Source of the DNA: Pelargonium nanum
Lineage: Eukaryota; Streptophyta; Magnoliopsida; Geraniales; Geraniaceae
Length of the DNA: 57,822 bases
Assembly: GCA_036897485.1 (NCBI GenBank)
Contig: JAYMTF010000077.1
Location: 1-57,822 of the forward strand
Reading direction: 5' to 3'
The notes under the pieces are model-generated. The model was given only the letters and a program-made list of their open reading frames with translations. It searched no databases and was not told where the DNA came from. Positions 47,565 to 57,662 of this stretch are shown here, piece after piece. Position 1 is the first letter of the stretch. The number at the start of each line of letters is the position of its first letter. The translations under genes and the position numbers were made by a program.

Positions 47565-47614
47565 GGCCCAACATGAAGCAATTACAAAACCCGGTCCACT
47601 ATTAGGTGGGCCCA
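47565..47614. promoter_or_regulatory. Site II motifs upstream of U2A'
   Basis: GGCCCA at 47565-47570 and TGGGCCCA at 47607-47614, about 140-190 bases upstream of the U2A' start codon. A TATA-like CTATAAAG (47552-47559 on plus) lies between. Confidence 0.55.
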
Positions 47615-47839
47615 ATTATATAGCTCTCTCGCCAATTGTGAAGATTAAAGAATAGTATTTTAATAAGATTTTTATTATTATTTTATCAGCAACCCAAACT
47701 TGAATCTGAGACTCAAAATAAACAAGCGCACTTGCGTTAAAATAAGATTTTCTTCGTGTGTTTTTGTTGTAACAAATGTAATAAGTCATAACCCACTCGT
47801 ATTAAATATCCTTTATTATCAAAGCTATAAATTTTATTA

Positions 47840-47965
47840 AGCTAAATCGTCCTCTAGAAGAGGAGTTACAAACTCAGGATGTTGAAGGTCAATCGTCCTA
47901 CAATGTCTAATAAAGAACTTGAAATCCTAGCTAATGCGTGGGCTACCTGATCTACATACCGACCC
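47840..47965 (-). mobile_element. LINE 3' fragment (RNase H end)
   Basis: The minus strand encodes DQVAHALARISSSLLDIVG, which carries the VAHALAR phrase typical of the RNase H end of plant LINEs, then runs into stops. No full element. Confidence 0.45.
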
Positions 47966-47989
47966 AAAAAAAAATTTATTTCGTTAAGA

Positions 47990-48145
47990 ACCAACGGTCC
48001 AATTTAATATTTATACTTTAACACGCATCATCACGTGCCAAGACATTTTGTTATCAATGCTCTGATATCATGTAAAAATCCAACTCAACTAAAAGCTTAT
48101 GATAATAGATGAAGGTCAAATTTAATATTTATACTTTAACATATT
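47990..48145 (-). mobile_element. LTR/TRIM relic with primer-binding-site motif
   Basis: Two copies of TTTAATATTTATACTTTAAC (about 48003 and 48121) flank GCTCTGATATCATG, which read on the minus strand is close to the initiator-tRNA binding site TGGTATCAGAGC. A related piece is at 51085-51200. Confidence 0.5.
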
Positions 48146-48357
48146 TTATTCATGGCAATGGAACATGGAATGATCCAAACACCAACATTAATCATGAAAA
48201 TGCAGATACGAAAATTAACGATCAAAAGAGGAAAAGAAAATCTTTATAACTAGAGTTCTAAAATATAAATTACTAAAAGTAGCATATAATTAGCCTTATT
48301 TTGTTCATTAATTACCTTTTGGACATCCGTTTACTTTATCCGTCAACTCAAGCACCG

Positions 48358-48424
48358 CCACGTGTACAACAACCAACCACCGTTCGATCAAAAATCAACG
48401 GTTATAATTGTAAAGATGACGTGT
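48358..48424 (+). promoter_or_regulatory. Candidate ER-stress elements of the Fes1/SIL1-like gene
   Basis: CCACGTGTAC at 48358-48367 contains a G-box. GATGACGTGT at 48415-48424 matches the GATGACGTGK unfolded-protein-response (bZIP) element. A TATA-like TATAAAAA lies at about 48513. The position suits induction of an ER chaperone partner. Confidence 0.55.
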
Positions 48425-48580
48425 AATCTCACCGTCATCGCCGACGCAAACCACTCGCATCGCCGTGGATTCCAAGTAGGTCCCGCCGATGAGTCCAGTA
48501 ATCGGAGACCAATATAAAAAATCAAATCCACCATTTTCTCTAGAACCTTCTCGTAGATCCCAAAGTCCAAATCCTGTGTA

Positions 48581-48832
48581 TCTTCAAGTTCCGTCCATCG
48601 TCGTCGACGTTCAAACCAGTAGCTTAACGGCAACGAATCGGCGGTGGTTGTTTACGACGGATCGGAGAAGAGTCTGATTCGAATCGGAACCAGTGTATTT
48701 TGGACATCTTCAAGTTCCGTCCATCTTCGTCGACGATCAAACCAGTAGCTTAACGGCAACGAATCGGTGGCGGTCGTTGACGACGGATCGGAGAAGAGTC
48801 TGATTCGAATCGGAACCAGTGTTTTTTGACAG
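48581..48832 (+). repeat. 126-bp tandem duplication of the leader of the Fes1/SIL1-like gene
   Basis: TCTTCAAGTTCCGTCCATC starts at 48581 and again at 48707. The units share AAACCAGTAGCTTAACGGCA, ACGACGGATCGGAGAAGAGT and TCGAATCGGAACCAGTGT at the same offset with only a few differences. The second copy ends at the start codon. Confidence 0.9.
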
Positions 48833-48834
48833 AA

Positions 48835-51800
48835 ATGGTGGCTCGGGCTGTGCCATGGCTGTTGTTGATGGCGGTGGTAGTGGCGGCGATGGCGGAGCGC
48901 GAAAATAAGTCCTCTGTGGCGGGGCTGTTTTGGTCCACTTCGAAGGAGGAGGGAGATCTGGTGATCGGCGGCACGACTGAAGCTGACGACGATTCCGCCG
49001 CCGCGATTGTGAACGATCACGATGAGCTCGACGGCGGTTTCTCTTCTCTCGATGGAATGCTTCAGTGGGCCATAGGTACTGTTCAATGTTTTTTTCCTAG
49101 AATTAATTATAGATTTTAAGGGAATTTGATTTTGTACAGATTGATAATACGCATTGCTGAGCTGCTAGGTTATTGAGCTATAATTATTTGAAATCGGATC
49201 ATATACAACTATTGAGCTACTGTTTAGCTGAAATGAGCTGATTTTGATTTGTATAAATTGATGATACTTGCATTGCTTAGTTGCTAGGTTGTTGAACTAC
49301 TGGTTTAGCTGAATTCAGTTGATTTTGATTTGCATAATCTGATTGTTACATGCGATGTTTAGCTCATAGGTTGTTGAGCTTACTGATTTAGCTGAAATGA
49401 GCTGACATTGATTTGTATAATCTGATAATTAGCATTTCTTAGTTGCTAGGTAATTGAGCTATGATTATTTGAATCAACTCAGAGTTATTGAACTACTGGT
49501 TTGGCATAAATGAGCTAATTTTGATTTGTACAATCTGATAAAATATGCATTGGTTGTTGCTGGCCGGGTTGATTTATTAGTTATAGTACGTGAATAAAAC
49601 TAAGTGTCTTCTTATTGAAGATTAGGATGTTACATAATAGAGTGAGAGAGTAAAGGGAAGCTGATTATTTTTCATAATGATTCCGTATTCTATCAAATGA
49701 ATTGCTGAATTGTAAAGGGGAGTGCTAATTTCATTATGCATGATTGCTTGGCTTTTTTCTGGTTAAGCCAGAGTTAGCTGAATTTGAGGATTATTGAAAA
49801 AAAAATATCTTTGTGGACTGCCACTAGGGTGGGTAATAGAGAAGTTCCTCCTTATAAGCATTGTCTACTTTTGGAGACAAATGTGAATGAGTTTGTAATT
49901 TTATGAGGGAATGGTTGTCTCGATGCCAGTTACTATTTGCATTGTAGTATATCTTCTTCTCAAATGTTATTTGTGGTTGTGATGAGAGAAAGTACATTTA
50001 TTCTGCAAATGATTCAGGTCATTCTGATCCGGAAAAACTAAAGGAAACAGCAGAAGATGTCCAACGTTTATCTCCTAATGAGATTAGGAAGCGTCAAGTT
50101 GAAATAAAGGTGTGGATATGTGTCTTTGTCGTATGCACCATGATTTTTTGAACAGCAATAACTTTTCTTACGTATTTATTTCAATACATGTAAGATTGGC
50201 CGATGCAATAAAATGATCTTTCTTGCTCTTTTTCTTTTTGCTTTCAATCACAATGCCACGCAAGCGTGAGGAGATCCTGTACGGTGGGCAGTATTCAGTA
50301 AATTTTTGCATTTTTAAGACATTGAAGATTTGTATTTGTCTGTGCAGGAATTGATGGAGAAGTTAAAAATGCCTTCAGATGCACAGTTGATGCAGATTGC
50401 GATCAATGACTTAAATAACTCATCTCTCTCTTTAGAAGATCGTTACCGTGCATTAGAGGAGCTTTTGATACTTGTCGAGCCAATAGATAATGCTAATGGT
50501 AAGCTGAGTATTTTGATGTTTCATAGAAATACAAGGTATTATGAGCAGTGGGCTTGTTGTGGCTCATAATTTTTTTTGGTATCAGATTTGAACAAACTTG
50601 GCGGGCTTGCTGTGGTTGTACGAGAGCTTAGTCACCCCGACACAGATGTAAGGAAGATTTGTGCTTGGATTCTAGGAAAAGCCAGTCAAAACAACCCAGT
50701 TGTTCAGAAGCAGGTTTGCTGAAATTTATCGTTCATTGTCTTTCTGATGCCACTATAGAGAATTCAACATGTTTTGTGGAGATTATCCTTTCATGTATGC
50801 TGAATGTCACCTGATGTGCACAACTTAAACTCTCTCAGATTCTGGAACTTGGGGCACTTACAAAGTTAATGAAGATGGTTAGATCTAGTTCCACTGAAGA
50901 AGCCACCAAAGCATTATATGCTGTTTCAGGATTGATACGAAACAATTTAGCTGGTCAGGAGTTGTTCTATGCAGAAGCTGGAGATCTTATGATTCAGGTA
51001 ACCTAAATAAGCAATTAGTAAGGCATTTGTACATGTTGCACCACTGACTATCGTAACCGACAATTTCTGTTTTGTAGAGGACCTACTCAACTAAAAGTTT
51101 AAGATAATAGTGGAAAGCCCAATATTAATTTTATACTCTTAACACGTCCCCTCATGTGCAATCTCACTATCGCTTTGTACATGGTCCACACACGTATTCT
51201 TGCCTTGTAATGGAATTTTAACATCTATCTAATAATCAGGGTGGCGGCAAGAGTCGAACTTGCGACCTCTAACTTTACCTGGCAAAATGGCTTGTTGACC
51301 ATCACTGGCCCGACCTGATTATCGTTGGCCGAAATAAGGCGGCCTGATAATCATGCAGGTGTTTTTTCACCGGTTGTTGCAGTCCCAAACCCGAGTGGGA
51401 TTGGCCCGAACTCGGGCTCGGGGCGATGATACTGGCCCAATAAGGACACATGTGTTTTTGCCCGACTCGTTTAAGCCCGGCCCTAGCCCACAATCTAATT
51501 TTCCAGATCTACCTCTAGGTCAATCAAGACTTGATATCCTCTTAAAAATAATCAATAATTTTCCTATTGGGCTACCCATAAAGGCATGAGCTTCCTACAC
51601 TATAATGTCAACCTTGTTAGTTGAGTTTGACTTTCACCTTTATACGGAACTCAATTTTTTTTCATCTTTTTTCAATGTGTGGAACTTTGTTTTCACCACT
51701 TTATCTTGTTCCTAGGAGATATTGAGCAGCAAAAGCATTGATATCAGATTGCAAAGGAAAGCTGTGTTTCTTGTAGCCGATCTGGTGGAGCAGCAGTTAG

Positions 51801-53159
51801 AAACTACAGACAAAGCCGAGCTACCTTTTTTTAGCAATCGCATGTTCTTAAAGTCTGTAGTTGATTTAATTGCATCAACCGACCTTGATCTGCAGGAGAA
51901 GGTATTGACTTAACATCAATTATATAGTTTTTAAGGGAAATTTGTCAGTCAAGTTCCTGAACTTTCAGATGTTGCCGAGTTACCATCTTAGTCCATGAAT
52001 CTCAAAAGAGCCTAAATATTCCTTGAAGTTTGAGTTTTGGAGTCAATTTAATCTTTGTCGTTAGTTGAAATTAACTTTATGTGAACTTTGTTGATGTGGA
52101 AATCAACATTATTAATTAAACGACTGATAATTTTAAACTAAGATGACACTTGTCACTATTTGATTGGTCTATAAATTATTTTATTAATAGTTTATACTAT
52201 TATACACTTCAACTAACGGCATAAACTAAATTGACTTCAAATTATTTTATTTTTTTTAAAGGTTCAAGTACTAAATTGGTGACTTTTTGAAAGTTCAAGA
52301 ACATTACTGACCACTTCTACAGACTATTTCTGCATATACACTTGCTCTGAATTTTATATACCGATCATGCATTTCATAGTCAAACATAGCACACTCTGTG
52401 TTAATGTCAAATATTGCTTTCTTTTGATATTGCCTTTATTGTTTTGGAGGCGCGTTCCAGGCTCTATTTGCGATTAAGAATCTCTTGCTACTGAAAACCA
52501 CCGATGTGACCATTTTTAAGGAGTTTTGTGGGCTGGATGGTGCATTAGAGAGAATGCAGCAGCAACTGCAGAAACTAAGTCTAGATGACCATAGGAGAGA
52601 CTATGCAGTAGACGTTGAAAACCTCCGAAATGAAGTGGAATCGATCTTCAACAAAAAGCAAGGAAAGGTATGAGATGGGACTAGGGCTGACAATTTGTGT
52701 TGTGTTTAAAATTTAGTACTTTGTTATATGGTTCAAGCCAAACACAACCAGATTATGACACGACCCATTTATGAGCAGATTGATACGATCCGACCCAACA
52801 CTTCGCCATAAATGGGTTCAGATTGACCCGACATATTTGACTCATATAATTTATATGGATTGTGTTTTACATGATACGTTTAAGAAAATTACGATTTTAT
52901 CCTAAAATGGTGGTCTATTAAATGGGCGACAAGACTCGTTTAATTAGACTGGTTAGACAGGACATGGTTAACCAATCGAGCTGGGTGGGTTGACACGAAC
53001 ACGATTAAGCACATAACTCAATTCTGTTTAAATTTGTGTCGGGTAACAGGTCGCGATTCACATTGCCAACCCTATTGGGGACTGACTTAGGATTTTTTTT
53101 CGACGAACTTCAATCTAACAAAATCTTAGTAGTGACAGGTAACACAGGTTCCTACTTGA
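48835..53159 (+). CDS. Fes1/SIL1-like Hsp70 nucleotide exchange factor, ER type
   Basis: Eight exons: 48835-49075, 50018-50109, 50348-50498, 50586-50713, 50839-50997, 51716-51901, 52461-52667 and a last exon ending at 53159; 391 aa (or 394 if the last exon starts at 53139 instead of 53148). It has a signal peptide (MVARAVPWLLLMAVVVAAMA, cleavage expected near residue 20) and then the Fes1 core: GMLQWAIGHSDPEKLKETAE, LMEKLKMPSDAQLMQIAIND, and armadillo-like repeats with LGGLAVVVRELSHPD, KICAWILGKASQNNPVVQKQ and ALYAVSGLIRNNL. Fes1/SIL1 proteins release ADP from Hsp70; with a signal peptide the partner would be BiP in the ER lumen. No KDEL-type end (it stops at ..VPT). Upstream are a G-box and a UPR-like element. 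The 5' leader is a tandem duplication, and several introns hold repeats. Confidence 0.92.
49129..49560. repeat. Degenerate minisatellite in intron 1 of the Fes1/SIL1-like gene
   Basis: About four units of roughly 110-120 bp built from TGATTTTGATTTGTATAA, TTGCTAGGTTGTTGAGCTA and TGGTTTAGCTGAAATGAGC variants. Confidence 0.75.
51085..51310 (-). mobile_element. LTR relic and SINE-like piece in intron 5 of the Fes1/SIL1-like gene
   Basis: 51085-51200 resembles the LTR relic at 48.0 kb (CTCAACTAAAAGTTTAAGAT, TTTATACTCTTAACACG). At 51230-51290 on the minus strand GAGGTCGCAAGTTCGACTCT is a B-box-like sequence as in tRNA-derived SINEs. A GC-richer stretch follows to about 51590 without a recognised origin. 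Confidence 0.45.
51944..52312. repeat. Foldback element in intron 6 of the Fes1/SIL1-like gene
   Basis: The left end GTCAGTCAAGTTCCTGAACTT is inverted at the right as AAGTTCAAGAACATTACTGAC (each quoted in part). The interior has TTAGTCCATGAATCTC-type phrases of the foldback family. Confidence 0.65.
52681..53074. mobile_element. TIR element, CACGAC-type, about 390 bp
   Basis: CTAGGGCTGACAATTTGTG at the left and CACATTGCCAACCCTATTG at the right are inverted. The interior is full of GACCCGACAT, ACACGAACACG and CGACCCATTTATG phrases. It lies in the last intron of the Fes1/SIL1-like gene. Confidence 0.65.
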
Positions 53160-54460
53160 CGCCTTGAAGTCGTGGCGTTTCCGGCTAACATATGCTGGAC
53201 ATTTGGACTCAGATTCACTTGCTACAAAGAAAATGAGCTTTCCTGAGTTTCATGGCAAACACAAGAGGACCCAGGTTTGCAATGGTTTTCTCAATGTGTT
53301 TTGTGAAGTTTTAACACAGGTTGTATTATTGGTATATATAGGAGAAGAGCTTTTAGCAATTGAATGTGAAGTTTTCCCATTTGTAGTGTCAATGGATTAC
53401 ATGGGAAATAATTCATGAACTTTATCTCTATGTATTGATAAGGAACGATGATTATCTAATTATCATACATACTTTTAAGCTTAAATACAACAGGCGTTTT
53501 GGGACTTGAGTTAACAATTTGAGCTTGAATTTGTGGACATTTGAATTTCGACCCTCGTTTTGTATGTTAGTTATCACATAAAAATAGACGTGAAAATCTG
53601 AATTTCAGGTCAGATTGGAAATGTCAACCCCGAATATGATTGTTTGTGGGTCGTGTTGAATTTGGGCTTTATATACAAAATGTGTGAGTTTACCCTGACT
53701 TAGAAAATGCCAATTTTGATAAGGATCCTGACTTAAAAAATTTGTGAGAACGAGTCGCACAAAATGGATGCGACCAAATTTTGAGTTAAGTTTAGGTTAG
53801 ATATTTATTGAGAAATTGGGGATCGAGTTGGGTAAACCTTGCGCTGTTCAACCATTTTGCATGTGCGATCCAATCCTGCCCTAAAAATCGCAGCCAAAAG
53901 AATCTGCAGCCGTTTCAGATTGAGTTCGAAATCAACTTAAAACTTGAATTGTCACTTCTAACCCAACTTGATTCAAAATATTTACATTCATGTATAATAC
54001 TTGAACCCACGAAATGTCGGTGGGGTTTCAAGTCCTCCCAAGCACGGATCCAATTGTCAAATGTAAACAAAATGCACCCCGACCAATTTTTTAGCCAATT
54101 ATAATTATTGTAGGGAAAATGTGCCCAACTCGATAAATTTATACGAACTCGCACATTTTACCTGTAAAATCCAAATATATGGTAAAATCCACAACTCCTC
54201 GAATTGGATCCGAACTGGAAACCATATTCGGATCCATAAGCCCACGAAAACTGCACCTTACCCGGGCCCACATCTAGTGGGTAGGTGGAGATATGACGTC
54301 ACAAGGATTTACACACCTACCCATATGTTCGTTAATTTACACATATACCCCTATCAGCCTTCAGTACTACAGACATGCCTTGCCAGAATCAGTAAAACCA
54401 CTCCACGTTTCAAATACTCCGTATTATTTAATAAAAATATGTATTAATTAATATATTTTT
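53160..54460. other. Spacer between Fes1/SIL1-like gene and RAD52-2
   Basis: 3'UTR to about 53450. The region 53500-54250 is mostly GGGTTGG-type TIR-family sequence (AACAATTTGAGCTTGAATTTG, AAAATGGATGCGACC, AACCCACGAAATG). No gene recognised. Confidence 0.5.
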
Positions 54461-54468
54461 CAAACACT

Positions 54469-54476
54469 ATAAATAG
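54469..54476 (+). promoter_or_regulatory. TATA box of RAD52-2
   Basis: TATAAATA within CACTATAAATAGC, 65 bases upstream of the start codon; transcription probably starts near 54500. Confidence 0.6.
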
Positions 54477-54533
54477 CTAAATACTCTGCTCCAAGTCTTC
54501 TATTACTTCAGTTCACACCGGTGATCGCAGAAA

Positions 54534-57209
54534 ATGGCTCTCAACATGCACCTACGCGCTGGTGTCCTCCACGCGCCGCCGCATCAACCGAGCCACAGAA
54601 CTGATCTCCGATCTCCGGTTCGGCTCCGAGTTGCTCCGACGTCGAGGAAGAGCTCGAATTTGCGCATCGTCCGCGCCGTGGAGAGCAAGAGCAGCGGCGG
54701 CGACGGGAAGCAGGTGATGCCGAATTCGAACTACGTGGTGCCGATCGACAAGTCGTTTTCGTTTTCCTGCATAAACAGGCCTCTCGTCGAGATCCTCCGT
54801 GACCTCAACAAGAGAGTACCGGAAAATATTGTGAAAGCTCCGGACGAGAATCTCATCCCTTGGTATGTTATAGATTCTTCTTTGTTTCGAATTTTGACCT
54901 GATTTAGTAATTTTTGCTTCTTCCTTTTTCCGTTTTTTGGATTTGACTTTGAGAAAATGTTGAATGTTCTCATGATCTCATCGCGGTGGATGATCTGATC
55001 TGGTGATTGTGTAGGTATCATGCGAACAGGATGTTGAGCTTCTATGCCCCTGGTTAGTCTAAATCTTCATCTTCGTATGAAATTTGAATGAAATGTCTAT
55101 AATGCTTCAGATATTGTGAAATTTGATCACATTCATTTGATAATTTTTACCTAATTGTGATGCTACTATAGCTTCTTGTGTTACATGTGGTAGATCGGGT
55201 GAATATTTGGTTTATGTTTATTTTTCAATTTGATTTGCTACCGTGAGCAATGTGTGAAGTACATTTCAAGTGTTGAGAATTGACAGATGAAGAAGAGTCT
55301 ACTATGCTATCGTTATGATGATTATTCAGTTTGATTTGCTTTGATGAAAAATGTGTCAAGTGCATTTCAGTTATTGCAAATTAACAAGTCAAGAGGAGTC
55401 TACTATGCTTTAGATCAGATGAATATATATATATATATATATCTTAAGATCAGATGAATATTTGATTGAGGTGTAACTTTTTCAGCTTGATTTGCTTTAA
55501 TGAATAATGTGTTTAAGTGCATTTCAAGTGTTGCAAAATGACAGATCAAGCAAAGTCTACTATGCTATAGATAGGATGACTATTCAATTTGATTCGCATT
55601 GCTATACAATGTGTTAAATGCATTTCAAGTGTTGCAAATTGACAGATCAAGCAGAGTATACTATGCTATACATAGGATGATCATTCAATTTGATTTGCTT
55701 TGCTTTGATGGACAATGTGTAGAGTGCATTTCAAGTGTTGCAAATTGACAGATCAAACATAGTCTACTAGGATGATTATTCAATTTGATTTGCTTTGATG
55801 AAAAATGATTTAATTGCATTTCAACTGTTGTAGATCAGCTGAATATATGGTTTACGTGTAACTTTTCAGCTTGTTTTGCTTTGATGAACGTGTTAAGTGC
55901 ATTTCAAGTGTTGCAAATTGATAGATCAAGTAGAGTCTACTATGCTATAGATAGGATGATTATTCAGTTTGATTTGCTTTGATGAAAGATGTGTTAAGTG
56001 CAGTTCAACTATTGCAAATCAACAAGTCAAACATAGTATACTTCACTGTAGATCGGATGAATATCTGGTTTAAGTGTAACTTTTTCAGCTTAATTTGCTT
56101 TGATGAACAATGCATTAAGTTTATTCCAAGCGTTGCAAATTGGCACATCAAGTGGTCTACTATGCTACAGATCAGATGAATATTTGGTTTATGTGTAACT
56201 TCTTCGGTTTGATTTGCTTTGATGAATAATGTGTTAAATGCATCTCAAGTGTTGCAAATTGACGACTCAAGTGGAGTTTACTATGCTATTGCCAGCTTAG
56301 GTGTAACATTTCCAGGTTGATTTGCTTTCATGAAATTTCTAGCATAACAGGAACTAGTTCCACCCTCTCGAATTGATGCTTTTTGATAAACCCCTAATCC
56401 CTTGAATGCTCTGCATCAAGTGCTATTTGGTGTGCGACAAACCTTGTTTGAAATATGCTCAATTCTCTCTGGACATTTAAGCCAAACATTCTTGTGAAAC
56501 AGAAAGCAGAGTTTATTTTTTTTAACTAGTGGTACTTATCTCGTAACGTTTTAATAGCTGATTGGTTTGTTGCTTCATTCAATTTAGATGGATTTATATC
56601 CTGCAGGAACCTATATGTGAGCTCCTGAGTTTAGTCAAAAACCTCACAACTTTAATTTTTCTTAGCAGCAATATTCTATAATAAAACATATGCAGTTAGG
56701 TTCCTGCATCATGGTGTCTCATGTATCTCGAATTAATGTTCTTGTGGTTTACACCTGTGTCTGTCGCCTTAGTTTCATGTCATTTCTTACTCTGACTTGA
56801 TTTGGTATATTTGATTTTATGATTGTGAATAAAACTCGTTTATTTGTTTTTATGATTGTGAATAGGACTCGTTTATTTGTTAGCATTGTATAATCTTGAA
56901 CATGTTTGGCTTTATATATGATGTCAACATGTTTCACATTTTTTATTAGATGCCTCACTAATTTTAGTTTCCATATTTTGCAATCCTTGGTCTCGTCCTT
57001 GTGAAAACTCAGGCGGTGTATTGAAAAACTATGAACCTAGATAGGGTTTCAATGGTTTTGTTCTGCTCTTGGCTAACAATTTAGACTGAGGAATTTCTGT
57101 ATCGAAAATTTTGGCAGGATGGTGCGGAGAAGTACGTGATGTCATATTCTCTGACAATGGAAGTGTGACAGTAGTCTATCGTCTCACAGTGCGTGGATCT
57201 GATGGAGAG
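54534..57209 (+). CDS. RAD52-2: RAD52-like protein 2, plastid (5' part, runs off the window)
   Basis: Three exons visible: 54534-54862, 55015-55052 and 57118-57209, phases 2, 1 and 0 at their ends; the 3' exons lie beyond the window. Plant RAD52 proteins bind single-stranded DNA, anneal complementary strands and support recombination repair; this form goes to plastids. The first 50-60 residues are rich in Ser, Arg and Pro with almost no acid, as in a transit peptide. The conserved part has VPIDKSFSFSCINRPLVEIL, RDLNKRVPENIV, WYHANRMLSFYAPGWCGEVR, DVIFSDNGSVTVVYRLTVRG and SDGE. The Trp codon is split across intron 1 (TG|G). The second exon is only 38 bases, and the 2-kb intron after it is largely a minisatellite. 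It lies on the eRF1 side of the block, as in Arabidopsis. Confidence 0.92.
55180..56335. repeat. Minisatellite, about 110-bp unit, about ten copies, in RAD52-2 intron 2
   Basis: Variants of GTGCATTTCAAGTGTTGCAA recur near 55258, 55360, 55517, 55618, 55724, 55815, 55896, 55998, 56119 and 56239. They alternate with TTGATTTGCTTTGATGAA and GTCTACTATGCTATAGAT variants. Spacing runs from about 80 to 155 bases. A short (AT)n tract lies at 55427-55442. Confidence 0.88.
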
Positions 57210-57662
57210 GTATGTGGCTCTGAATTTTAGGAGACATCATAATTTCATGTCATTTGCTGCTCTGAATTGGTTAACTAACGTAGGGAGTTGTAGAATAGAT
57301 TGGTTGTTAAAGAAAGAAACAACACAATATTTTCTGGTTAACAATGTCTCAACTTTATATCCTATGCTGTACCTACTCTGTATATATCTTACTAGACTTT
57401 TGAAATATACTTAATTTTTACGTTCGAGATTGACCACAACCCTACTTGGACTCTTTGGATGCATCTCAATAAGATTTCAGATTATATAATTTAGGGAGAA
57501 ACTACATGATCGTGTCTAATAATTGGTTTCTGATTATGATGCAGCAAACTAAACAAACTCTCTCTACGATGGATTTTTAGACAATCATTTCTGAAAAACA
57601 AGTTCAATTGAATCATTTCAGAATTACATTGACAGCTTTTTATAAGCAATACAGTAACTAAA

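Noticed and set aside
48652..49086. Minus-strand open frame of 144 codons over the Fes1/SIL1-like leader
   Set aside because: Arises from the duplicated leader and the antisense of exon 1; no domain.
55180..56335. CRISPR-like array
   Set aside because: Repeats and gaps are all related and variable in length, with no unique spacers; it is a nuclear intron minisatellite.
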